Of a stretch of DNA of 64,000 bases, positions 52,870 to 60,524 are shown one piece after another. Position 1 is the first letter of the stretch, and each line of letters begins with the position of its first letter. Both the position numbers and the translations under genes were made by a program. Source of the stretch: Sphingobacteriales bacterium (lineage in GTDB: Bacteria > Bacteroidota > Bacteroidia > Chitinophagales > Chitinophagaceae); the NCBI GenBank assembly GCA_900299255.1, contig OMJB01000064.1, positions 19,893 to 83,892 of the forward strand, given 5' to 3'. The notes under the pieces are model-generated. The model was not told the DNA's origin and ran no database searches. It worked only from the letters and a program-made list of their open reading frames with translations.

Positions 52870-53887
52870 AAGCACTCAGGGCGTTTTCAATAACCTCAAA
52901 AGGGAGCGAGTGTACGGATGCTTTTCCGGGTCTGTCCAGCAGTATATAGTCCATCAGGTTTTCGTTTCTTTTTTTGTCTATGCGCAGTAGTTCCATAGCC
53001 CGTTTCGGATCGAATCGGAATTTAACAGGCAGGTGGTACAGGCTCAGCAGTTTTTTTATGTCCTCGGTAACAGATTTGTCGAGGCCGGTTACAGAAGCAG
53101 AAATCATCGATGCTATAATCATACCTATGCCTACCGCTTTGCCGTGAGGGATCTCATACAGTTGTTCTATGGCATGTGCAGCAGTATGTCCGAAGTTGAG
53201 CAGTTTCCTTACACCTTTTTCCTGTTCGTCTTCCATCACTGTTTTGTTCTTCCAGCCTATGCACCTTTCAATCAGTGATGCCAATGCAGGGGCGTCATTT
53301 TTATAGAATGATAAACTGGTTTTATGTAGCTCGTTGTACAGCTCTTCATCGAAGATGCAGGCGTACTTAATGATTTCGGCAAATCCGTTGCTCCATTCAT
53401 CATCAGTCAGAGTTTCGAGAAATGAAGTGTCGTATAAAATAAAATCAGGCTGGTTGATCGTGCCAATCATGTTTTTGTTGAAACCCAGATTTACACCGTT
53501 TTTGCCTCCTGCGGCGGCATCCACCATGCCCAGCAATGTGGTAGGCACAAAGCCAAACGAAATGCCCCGCATGTAAACAGAGGCTAGGAATCCGGTGATA
53601 TCTGTAACCACTCCGCCACCCACTCCTATGAGTATGGTTTTTCTGGTAGCCTCCAGGTTTACCAGTTCTTTACTCAGCCGCTCAATCGTGCTCAGTTCTT
53701 TTGCGCCTTCGCCTGCATGTACCAGCAATGTTCTGTAGCCCTTAAACAGGTTCTTGTAATACCTGAAAATAGTTTCGTCGGTGATAAAAACCACATGGGC
53801 CATATCCTGCGTTTCCCTGATTTTCTCAAAAGAACTTTGAAACATGTACTTTACCTGGCCTGAAGGGAATGTTAAGAGTTGATCCAT
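52853..53887 (-). CDS. aroB: 3-dehydroquinate synthase
   Basis: A 344-residue NAD-dependent metalloenzyme making dehydroquinate from DAHP. Motifs: ILIGVGGGVVTDITGFLASVYMRG (NAD site), PTTLLGMVDAAAGGKNGVNL, FAEIIKYACIFD, and RKLLNFGHTAAHAIEQL (zinc ligands). The start is taken at ATG 53887 because a -7 element at 53903-53910 overlaps the longer frame; the resulting DQLLTFPSGQVKY N-terminus matches AroB proteins. First gene of aroB-aroA-aroC, divergent from kdnA. Confidence 0.95.
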   Translation of the reverse strand: MDQLLTFPSGQVKYMFQSSFEKIRETQDMAHVVFITDETIFRYYKNLFKGYRTLLVHAGEGAKELSTIERLSKELVNLEATRKTILIGVGGGVVTDITGFLASVYMRGISFGFVPTTLLGMVDAAAGGKNGVNLGFNKNMIGTINQPDFILYDTSFLETLTDDEWSNGFAEIIKYACIFDEELYNELHKTSLSFYKNDAPALASLIERCIGWKNKTVMEDEQEKGVRKLLNFGHTAAHAIEQLYEIPHGKAVGIGMIIASMISASVTGLDKSVTEDIKKLLSLYHLPVKFRFDPKRAMELLRIDKKRNENLMDYILLDRPGKASVHSLPFEVIENALSAYESEN

Positions 53888-53902
53888 TCTATAATAAAAA
53901 GC

Positions 53903-53910
53903 CAAAATTA
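53903..53910 (-). promoter_or_regulatory. promoter -7 element of aroB-aroA-aroC
   Basis: TAATTTTG followed by G on the minus strand matches the consensus and ends 15 nt before the aroB ATG at 53887, deciding that start. Confidence 0.6.
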
Positions 53911-53995
53911 GGGTTTATCAATTGCAATAGCCTGTATATTGGTTTTATATAGCGGTAAAACCCATATGCGCTTACAAGGTTTGGGTTTATTAATG

Positions 53996-54003
53996 TAATT
54001 TTG
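53996..54003 (+). promoter_or_regulatory. promoter -7 element of the kdn/kds operon
   Basis: TAATTTTG followed by C, exact to TAnnTTTG, ends 18 nt before the kdnA ATG. It lies in the 134-nt divergent gap with aroB. Confidence 0.6.
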
Positions 54004-54021
54004 CACTCTTAAAATCATAAT

Positions 54022-55227
54022 ATGCCGGGAACAGAATTATTCGGAAACGAAGAACGCAAGGAAATTAATGATGTGCTGGAAACGGGAATGTTATTCCGTT
54101 ATAACAATGAGCAGCAGCGCAATGGTATCTGGAAAGCCAGAGACTTTGAAGCTGAAGTAAGGAAAATTACCGGTGCGAAATATGCACATGCTGTATCAAA
54201 TGGTTCTGCAGCTATTGCAATAGCATTAGCAGCGGCCGGTATAGGTGCTGGTGATGAGGTGATTTGCCCTCCATTTACTTTTATAGCCAGTGTAGAAGCA
54301 GTGCTTTGGGTGGGTGCGATTCCAGTATTCGCCGAGATCGATGAAACTCTGTGTCTGAGTGCAGAGGGCATTGAAAAAGCAATCACTCCCAAAACCAAAG
54401 GCGTTTGTCTGGTGCATATGTGCGGCGGCATGGCGGATATGGACAGCATCATGAAAGTGGTGAACGATTACAATCTGATATTGGTTGAAGATGCCGGTCA
54501 GGCTTTTTCGGCTTCTTATAAGGGTACATCGGTTGGGCTTTTTGGTGCTACCGGCAGTTACTCATTCGACTTCTTTAAGATAGCGACAGCCGGAGAGGGT
54601 GGTATTTTTGTAACTAACGATGAGGAGATATACAAACTGGCTGATGCTTATTCAGATCATGGTCATAACCACGTAGGTAACAACCGTGGCATGGAGCAGC
54701 ATCCGGTATTAGGTTTTAACTACAGGATCAGTGAACTACATGCAGCAGTGGCCCTGGCGCAGACGCGTAAAGTGCCTCAGATAAGGGAAGCCAACAGGAG
54801 GAATAAAAAAATGCTGCAGGATATACTTTCGCAGACTGAAGGTATTTCATTTGCACATGTTGCCGACCCGGATGGTGATTCAGCAACATTCCTGAACATG
54901 ATGCTCCCGGATATTGAAACAGCAAAACGCACTGTAGACGAAATGAACAAAGCAGGTGTAGGTGGTTTTAACTACTGGTACACCAATATGTACCATTTCA
55001 TCAATCAGTGGGATCACCTGAAGAATATGCAGACTGTGTCAAAACTGCCTGCAGAAGCTTTTGGTATTCCTCAGGATTACAAGAACCTTCATTTGCCAAA
55101 GACGCAGGAAGTGATTGGCAGGTTGGTGTCGTTCGTTATCCGCTGCACCTGGACAGAAGATGAAATGAAGGCACTTGCAGAAAAGATTGCCACATGTGCA
55201 AAAGCAGCCATGTTGGTGACTGCTTAG
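54022..55227 (+). CDS. kdnA: 8-amino-3,8-dideoxy-D-manno-octulosonate (Kdo8N) transaminase KdnA
   Basis: A 401-residue PLP enzyme of the DegT/DnrJ/EryC1/StrS family. It opens MPGTELFGNEERKEINDVLE and has FRYN, SNGSAAIAIALAAAGIGAGDEV, the EDAGQ motif at 156-160, and the Schiff-base Lys186 in SFDFFKIATAGEGG; SDHGHNHVGN follows. These features match KdnA of Shewanella oneidensis as I recall it. KdnA transfers an amino group to the 8-oxo product of KdnB to make Kdo8N. kdnB follows 37 nt downstream, which strengthens the call over a generic sugar aminotransferase. Confidence 0.9.
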   Translation: MPGTELFGNEERKEINDVLETGMLFRYNNEQQRNGIWKARDFEAEVRKITGAKYAHAVSNGSAAIAIALAAAGIGAGDEVICPPFTFIASVEAVLWVGAIPVFAEIDETLCLSAEGIEKAITPKTKGVCLVHMCGGMADMDSIMKVVNDYNLILVEDAGQAFSASYKGTSVGLFGATGSYSFDFFKIATAGEGGIFVTNDEEIYKLADAYSDHGHNHVGNNRGMEQHPVLGFNYRISELHAAVALAQTRKVPQIREANRRNKKMLQDILSQTEGISFAHVADPDGDSATFLNMMLPDIETAKRTVDEMNKAGVGGFNYWYTNMYHFINQWDHLKNMQTVSKLPAEAFGIPQDYKNLHLPKTQEVIGRLVSFVIRCTWTEDEMKALAEKIATCAKAAMLVTA

Positions 55228-55264
55228 TGGAGTGCTTTGTTTTTTTAAATAGTACAAACCTGAA

Positions 55265-56344
55265 ATGCATAAGAATTTTAAGAACATAGATAAGGTAGTT
55301 TTCGGAAGAGGCAGCTTTTCTGAAATGGACGGTATCCTTGCTGAAAAGCGCAATGATAATGGCCGCTTCTTCCTGTTTGTTGTAGACAACTACTTTAAAG
55401 GCAAGGACTTGGAGCGTAGGCTGCCAATAAAGCCGGAAGATGAGGTGAGATTTATTGATGTAGACCCGAGCGAACCAACTACTGAACTGATAGACAGCCT
55501 CAGGGACGAAGTGCTGGCAGCAAAAGGATTGCCTTCGGGCGTAGTAGGTATAGGTGGTGGCAGTATTATGGATATTGCCAAGGCTGTATCTCTTATGTTT
55601 ACCAATGAAGGGCCGTCGACACTGTATCAGGGGCTTAACCTCATTAAGAAGCCGGGTATTTATCATCTGGGTGTACCAACCATATCCGGTACCGGAGCCG
55701 AGGTGTCTATGACTGCGGTGCTTACCGGGCCAGTAAAAAAGCTGGGCCTGAAGTGCGACTGGACAGTTTTCAATCAGGTGATCCTGGATCCGGAACTGAT
55801 TGCTTCTGTACCAACCGACAAGTGGTTGTACACAGGCATGGATACTTATATTCATTGCATAGAATCAGAAAACGGAATTCTCAATAATGCCTATAGCCAT
55901 GCGTTTGCAGAACAGGCGCTGAAGCTGTGCCGAGAGATATACCTGGGTGACAAAGCGGGCCAGACAGCAGAGAACGATGACAAATTAATGGTGGCTTCTA
56001 TGATGGGTGGCCTAAGCCTTACATATTCTGAAGTAGGTGTTTGCCATGCGCTTTCTTACGGTTTGTCTAAGATACTTGGCGAAAAGCACTGCTATGCCAA
56101 TTGCCTTGCCTTCCAGCATCTGGAGGATTATTACGGCGAAGGCGTTCGTGAGTTAAAGCAAATGCTCGTGCAGCACAATGTGCAGTTGCCGCAGGGACTG
56201 GCGAAAGGCTGGACTGACGAAACCATAACAGCAATGGCTGAAGTAGCCTATAACCTGCCGCACATGTGGAATCATGCTATAGGCACAGACTGGAAAGAAA
56301 AGGTGTCGCTTGATACTATTAAAGAACTGTATAAAAGAATGTAA
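55265..56344 (+). CDS. kdnB: 3-deoxy-D-manno-octulosonate 8-oxidase KdnB
   Basis: A 359-residue iron-containing alcohol dehydrogenase fold. Seen: KVVFGRGSFSEMDGIL at the N-terminus, the nucleotide-binding GIGGGSIMDIAKAVSLM, GVPTISGTGAEVSMTAVLTG, and the metal site region MDTYIHCIES with EVGVCHALSYGLSKILG. This matches KdnB, which oxidises the C8 hydroxyl of Kdo to an aldehyde. It lies between kdnA and kdsA, the position expected for Kdo8N synthesis. Activity is inferred from the family and pairing. Confidence 0.9.
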   Translation: MHKNFKNIDKVVFGRGSFSEMDGILAEKRNDNGRFFLFVVDNYFKGKDLERRLPIKPEDEVRFIDVDPSEPTTELIDSLRDEVLAAKGLPSGVVGIGGGSIMDIAKAVSLMFTNEGPSTLYQGLNLIKKPGIYHLGVPTISGTGAEVSMTAVLTGPVKKLGLKCDWTVFNQVILDPELIASVPTDKWLYTGMDTYIHCIESENGILNNAYSHAFAEQALKLCREIYLGDKAGQTAENDDKLMVASMMGGLSLTYSEVGVCHALSYGLSKILGEKHCYANCLAFQHLEDYYGEGVRELKQMLVQHNVQLPQGLAKGWTDETITAMAEVAYNLPHMWNHAIGTDWKEKVSLDTIKELYKRM

Positions 56345-56347
56345 ACT

Positions 56348-57181
56348 GTGAGTGTAAAAAAGGTAAAAGTCGGAAATATCAATTGCGGTGCTGATGAGTT
56401 GTTCCTTATATCAGGGCCATGTGTTATTGAGGAGGAATCAATAATGATGAAGACAGCCGAAAAACTAAGAGAAGTGAGTGAGAAGATGAATATTCCGATC
56501 ATTTACAAATCATCGTTTCTGAAAGATAATCGTAGCAGCCTTAAGTACTATGATGGCCCCGGCCTTGATAAAGGATTAAAGATACTGGCCAAAGTAAAGG
56601 AGCAGTTTGGGTTTACTTTACTTACAGATATTCATTATCCCGATCACGCAGCACCTGTTGCTGAGGTATGTGATGTGCTGCAGATTCCTGCCTACCTCTG
56701 TATGCAGTCCGGGCTGATGGTAGCTGCCGCCAAAACAGGCAAGGTGGTGAATATTAAGCATGGCCAGTTTCTGGCACCTGACAATATGAAGCACCCTGTG
56801 GCAAAATGTGAAGAAGCAGGCAACAGCAACATCATTCTCACTGAACGTGGCTATACAATGGGTTATAACGACCTGGTAGTGGATCCGCGCAGCTTTTTTC
56901 ATCTGGCTAATATTGGTTATCCGGTTGTGTTTGATATCACACATGCCATACGCAAATATGGTATACCAAGCGCCGATGCTAAGGGCGGTGCACGTGAGTT
57001 TCTACCTGTACTGAGCAAGGCTGGTGTTGCTGCCGGGGTAGATGGTATCTTTATAGAAACGCATCCGGAACCCGAAAAAGCACTTTGTGACGCTGCCAGC
57101 CAGCTGAGCGTATATGCACTTGAAGAGTTTTTGAAGCCATTGATTGAGCTTCACGCAATTGAGGTTAGGTATAGGGGTTAA
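56348..57181 (+). CDS. kdsA: 3-deoxy-8-phosphooctulonate synthase (Kdo-8-phosphate synthase)
   Basis: A 277-residue TIM-barrel enzyme, start GTG at 56348, 3 nt after the kdnB stop. Motifs: LISGPCVIEEES, IIYKSSFLKDNRSS, TDIHYPDHA, IKHGQFLAPDNM and a final GIFIETHPEPEKAL. It condenses PEP with arabinose 5-phosphate to give Kdo-8-phosphate. This is the point at which the operon consumes arabinose 5-phosphate, so the source of that sugar matters for the fused aldolase gene downstream. Confidence 0.95.
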   Translation: MSVKKVKVGNINCGADELFLISGPCVIEEESIMMKTAEKLREVSEKMNIPIIYKSSFLKDNRSSLKYYDGPGLDKGLKILAKVKEQFGFTLLTDIHYPDHAAPVAEVCDVLQIPAYLCMQSGLMVAAAKTGKVVNIKHGQFLAPDNMKHPVAKCEEAGNSNIILTERGYTMGYNDLVVDPRSFFHLANIGYPVVFDITHAIRKYGIPSADAKGGAREFLPVLSKAGVAAGVDGIFIETHPEPEKALCDAASQLSVYALEEFLKPLIELHAIEVRYRG

Positions 57182-57197
57182 AAATATTTGAAAAGGG

Positions 57198-57227
57198 TTG
57201 TTTGTACGTATAGTTTTTATAACTTTG
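57198..57227 (+). promoter_or_regulatory. promoter of the toxin-antitoxin pair (-33 and -7)
   Basis: TTG at 57198-57200, 19 nt, then TAACTTTG at 57220-57227 fit both parts of the Bacteroidota promoter. The -7 ends 17 nt before the antitoxin ATG, giving the pair its own promoter inside the kds operon. Confidence 0.65.
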
Positions 57228-57244
57228 TCGTATAATTGAAAAAG

Positions 57245-57502
57245 ATGGACGCAAAGATCACGTTGAGCTTTAATGCCACTATTATAGACAAGGCCAAGGC
57301 CTATGCCGAAAGCCAGGGAATCAGCTTAAGCAGGCTTACGGAAATATTATTACGTAAGGCAACAGCAGGGGGCTACCGCAATATAGAAGACATACCGGTT
57401 GCTGATTGGGTGAGCACAGTTTCTGAAGGTGAAGCAGAGTATATAACTACACCCCGCAAAAGGAAAGATTTAAAAGATGAATACTTTAAAAGCAAAAAAT
57501 GA
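57245..57502 (+). CDS. antitoxin of a PIN-type toxin-antitoxin pair
   Basis: From ATG 57245 (85 aa) the protein has a ribbon-helix-helix-like start (AKITLSFNATIIDKAKAYAES, then GISLSRLTEILLRKA) and a charged C-terminal tail (PRKRKDLKDEYFKSKK) typical of the toxin-binding end. It resembles the DUF6364-type antitoxins. The stop overlaps the PIN gene's ATG. Its promoter is within the kds operon. Confidence 0.8.
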   Translation: MDAKITLSFNATIIDKAKAYAESQGISLSRLTEILLRKATAGGYRNIEDIPVADWVSTVSEGEAEYITTPRKRKDLKDEYFKSKK

Positions 57503-57915
57503 GGTTTTTCCTGGACGCAAATATTCTTGTTTCTGTTCTGAATAAAGAATATCCGGTCTATATGTATACCTCGAGAATATTGAGCATGGCAGGTCAGAAG
57601 GATACCACGCTGGTGACCACAACTATTTGCCTTGCGATTGCATATTATTTTGCGGAAAAGAAACATGGTAGTGATGGTGCTAAAAAGAGAATCAGCCAGT
57701 TGATTGCGCACATAGATATTGCTGATTGTGGTAAACGAGAAGCCATGTCGACGGTGCAGAACAAGAAGATTCATGATTTTGAATATGGTTTGCAATATTA
57801 TGCTGCAGTGCATTCTAATTGTCAGGTTATAGTGAGTAATGATCTTGAAGATTTTTATTTTTCAGAAGTGCCGGTGCTTGATCCGGAGCGATTTTTTAAG
57901 AAATACGTTCAATAA
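57499..57915 (+). CDS. PIN-domain toxin (VapC-like)
   Basis: A 138-residue PIN domain: the first catalytic Asp in FFLDANILVSVL, a central conserved acidic region, and the later VSNDLEDFYFSEVPVLDPERF with the closing acidic residues. PIN toxins are Mg-dependent RNases, often cutting tRNA or rRNA. It overlaps the antitoxin by 4 nt and ends 25 nt before the transaldolase-CBS gene, so read-through from its promoter could also drive that gene. Confidence 0.85.
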   Translation: MRFFLDANILVSVLNKEYPVYMYTSRILSMAGQKDTTLVTTTICLAIAYYFAEKKHGSDGAKKRISQLIAHIDIADCGKREAMSTVQNKKIHDFEYGLQYYAAVHSNCQVIVSNDLEDFYFSEVPVLDPERFFKKYVQ

Positions 57916-57940
57916 TAATTAAAGTATAAACAAGGTAACA

Positions 57941-58954
57941 ATGGAATTATATTTAGATTCAGCGAATCTCAAAGAAATCGAAGAAGGCTTTAAGTTAGGC
58001 TTTCTGAATGGCCTGACCACAACGCCCACTTTCATGCAACGTGAGGGGATAGCAGATATAGATGCTATGATAGTGAAGCTATCAAAAATGGTGCCTGTAC
58101 TTCAGATCGAGGCGCTTGGTAATACTGCTGAAGATGTGGTGAAAGAAGCGCACCGTCAGCTGGACCTGGGACTGGATCCAAAATGTACCGTGTTCAAAAT
58201 ACCTGTATCGCTGGAGGGCGTGCGTGCGTGTAACCTGCTTCGTAAAGACGGGTTGCTGGTGAATGTACATCTTGTATACACTTTGCAGCAGGCGTATATG
58301 GCCATGCATGCAGGTGCATCTTATGTATGCCCGCTGGTGGGCCGCCTGCAGGATCAGGGGCATGATGCGCTTACATTGGTAAAGCAGTGTGTAGATGCTG
58401 TGAACCATTATGGCTACAACACAAAGATCATGTTCAGCTCTGTGCGTAACTCAGAACATGTGCGCAATGCCATAAACATTGGTGTGCATACTATTACAGT
58501 GCCTCTGAAAATATTAAAAGGGCTGACCGACAATAACTTTACCACAATTGGTACTGAACAGTTCCTGAGTGATACAAGGCTGATGACGGTGCGTGTGCGT
58601 GAGGCTATCAACGGCACTAATCCGATTGTAAGCGGCGAATCGAATCTGAAGGATGCAATTGTTAAAATGACTGAATTCGGATTTGGATGTATCACAATTA
58701 CCAATGACGACGGCAGCATTAAAGGTGTATTCACAGACGGCGACCTGAGAAGGCTGCTTCAAAACGAAGGTGAGCATATCCTCGACAAAAAGATAGGAAC
58801 GCTGGTAAGCAAAACGCCGATCAGCATTGACTCCAGCGCATTGCTGAACGAGGCGGAAGCCATCTTCAAGAAAAACAATGTTGATACCATTCTTGTTACA
58901 GAGAACGGCAAGCCATATGGTATGTTGGATATACAGGATCTGAAAAGATACTAA
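57941..58954 (+). CDS. transaldolase/fructose-6-phosphate-aldolase-like domain fused to CBS pair
   Basis: A 337-residue fusion. Residues 1-220 form a small transaldolase (TalC/FSA) barrel: MELYLDSANL, Asp6, the Schiff-base Lys86 in CTVFKIPVSLEG, VNVHLVYT and CPLVGRLQDQG. Residues 232-337 are two CBS motifs, with GVFTDGDLRR at 262-271 and a second copy ending GMLDIQDLKRY. That CBS module is the one that follows the SIS isomerase domain in KdsD/KpsF arabinose-5-phosphate isomerases. Known FSA-type aldolases use Lys chemistry on glyceraldehyde-3-phosphate. Inference: this protein may supply arabinose 5-phosphate to KdsA, or regulate it. Confidence 0.9.
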   Translation: MELYLDSANLKEIEEGFKLGFLNGLTTTPTFMQREGIADIDAMIVKLSKMVPVLQIEALGNTAEDVVKEAHRQLDLGLDPKCTVFKIPVSLEGVRACNLLRKDGLLVNVHLVYTLQQAYMAMHAGASYVCPLVGRLQDQGHDALTLVKQCVDAVNHYGYNTKIMFSSVRNSEHVRNAINIGVHTITVPLKILKGLTDNNFTTIGTEQFLSDTRLMTVRVREAINGTNPIVSGESNLKDAIVKMTEFGFGCITITNDDGSIKGVFTDGDLRRLLQNEGEHILDKKIGTLVSKTPISIDSSALLNEAEAIFKKNNVDTILVTENGKPYGMLDIQDLKRY

Positions 58955-58960
58955 GCTATA

Positions 58961-59674
58961 ATGAGCATCAACGGACTTGATCAGATAAAGAGCCTTTTCT
59001 CAGGAAGTTTTTTAACGGAGCCGGTGGCTGTCAGAGAAAGACTATTCAGAGTAAAGGCTTTTGTATTTGACTGGGATGGTGTGTTTAATAACGGTACCAA
59101 GGATGCCAGCGGCTCCAGCCCGTTTAATGAGGTGGATTCCATGGGGCTGAACATGCTCCGTTTTAACCACTACCTGCGAGCGGGTGACAACCCTGTCACT
59201 GCCGTAATTACCGGCGAACACAATACTGCCGCATTTACATTAGCCAAAAGGGAGCACTTTCATAGTGTATACTACCGGATAAAAAATAAGATGGACGCGC
59301 TCAATCATTTTTGTGGAGTGCATGGAATACAACCAGAAGAAGTAGCCTATTTTTACGACGATATATTGGATTTGCCTATTGCCTCGGTATGCGGACTAAG
59401 AATAATGATAGGCCGGCAAGGTAGCCCTATGCTTCGTGAACTAGTAAAGAAGGAGGCACTTGCTGATTATATTACTGCTGCGGGTGGCGGAGACAATGCA
59501 CTGCGAGAAGCTGCTGAACTGCTGATAGCGCTGAACGGCAACTATGATGATACCATAGGGCAAAGAATACAATATACAGCTAAGTATCACGAGTATATCA
59601 CCGCAAGAAATACACCCAATCCTTCTTTTTATACAATAACTGATGCCCAAATAACCGAACAGCCAAACAAATGA
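58961..59674 (+). CDS. kdsC: KdsC-like HAD phosphatase
   Basis: A 237-residue HAD-type phosphatase. DxD motif in AFVFDWDGVFNNG, the TG motif in VITGEHN, Lys in YYRIKNKMDAL, and YFYDDILDLPIA as the last acidic motif. KdsC removes the phosphate of Kdo-8-phosphate. It is longer than usual KdsC, with about 50 extra C-terminal residues, and its loop sequences differ, so the substrate is inferred from position between the aldolase and kdsB. It starts 6 nt after the fusion gene and overlaps kdsB by 4 nt. Confidence 0.8.
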   Translation: MSINGLDQIKSLFSGSFLTEPVAVRERLFRVKAFVFDWDGVFNNGTKDASGSSPFNEVDSMGLNMLRFNHYLRAGDNPVTAVITGEHNTAAFTLAKREHFHSVYYRIKNKMDALNHFCGVHGIQPEEVAYFYDDILDLPIASVCGLRIMIGRQGSPMLRELVKKEALADYITAAGGGDNALREAAELLIALNGNYDDTIGQRIQYTAKYHEYITARNTPNPSFYTITDAQITEQPNK

Positions 59675-60417
59675 TAGCGGGTATTATTCCAGCGAGGTAT
59701 GCATCAACCAGATTCCCGGGGAAGCCTCTTATAGACATACTTGGCAAGAGTATGATTCAGAGGGTGTACGAAGAAGCCTCCAAAAGCAAGCTGCTAGACA
59801 AGATAGTGGTAGCAACTGACGATGAGCGTATACTGGCACATGTTGAATCGTTTGGAGGCAATGCAGTCATGACTGCGGCTACTCACCCGAGCGGAACAGA
59901 CAGGTGCTACGATGCTCTGCAACAGTTAGGTGATGCATATAATTATGTGATCAATATACAGGGTGACGAGCCGTTCATAGACCCGACGCAGATTGATGAA
60001 CTGGCAGCAATACTTTCTGACGGCACTGTAGAGCTGGCCACACAGATGATACCTGTGAATAACCATGAAGAACTGTTTGATAGAGGAGAGGTGAAGATAG
60101 TGCTGAACGATAAGATGGAGGCGCTGTACTTTAGCAGGATGGTGATACCGTTTATAAAAGGTGTAGAGGAGCATGAGTGGCATAAGCATCACAGGTATTA
60201 CAGGCATGTAGGTATGTATGCTTATCGCAGGGATGTACTGGCCAGCATAACAAAACTGCCGGTGTCGGCGCTGGAAAAGGCAGAATCGCTGGAACAGCTA
60301 CGCTGGCTGGAAAATGGTTTCAAGATCAAATGTGTGATTACAGGTTTTGAAAGCCACTGCATAGATACCCCTGAGGACATAGAAAAAGTGCTGAAGCGGA
60401 TGGGGAAACAGATTTAA
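59671..60417 (+). CDS. kdsB: CMP-Kdo synthetase (3-deoxy-manno-octulosonate cytidylyltransferase)
   Basis: A 248-residue nucleotidyltransferase: GIIPARYASTRFPGKPL at the N-terminus, VVATDDERI, SGTDRCYDAL, NIQGDEPFI and the late YRHVGMYAYRR. It activates Kdo with CTP; in the presence of kdnAB it may act on Kdo8N, as reported for Shewanella. It closes the operon and overlaps the KdsC-like gene by 4 nt. Confidence 0.96.
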   Translation: MIAGIIPARYASTRFPGKPLIDILGKSMIQRVYEEASKSKLLDKIVVATDDERILAHVESFGGNAVMTAATHPSGTDRCYDALQQLGDAYNYVINIQGDEPFIDPTQIDELAAILSDGTVELATQMIPVNNHEELFDRGEVKIVLNDKMEALYFSRMVIPFIKGVEEHEWHKHHRYYRHVGMYAYRRDVLASITKLPVSALEKAESLEQLRWLENGFKIKCVITGFESHCIDTPEDIEKVLKRMGKQI

Positions 60418-60512
60418 TCGGAATATTAGTTCAGGGGAAAATGTGAATAATTTCGGCTTTTTCCGACGGAAGGGAAAGTGGTGATTTAACTTTTACCTTA
60501 TTGCGTAAACGC

Positions 60513-60520
60513 TATATTTG
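60513..60520 (+). promoter_or_regulatory. promoter -7 element of sdaA
   Basis: TATATTTG, exact to the consensus, ends 4 nt before the GTG at 60525 and rules out the TTG at 60501. Confidence 0.6.
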
Positions 60521-60524
60521 CGGC

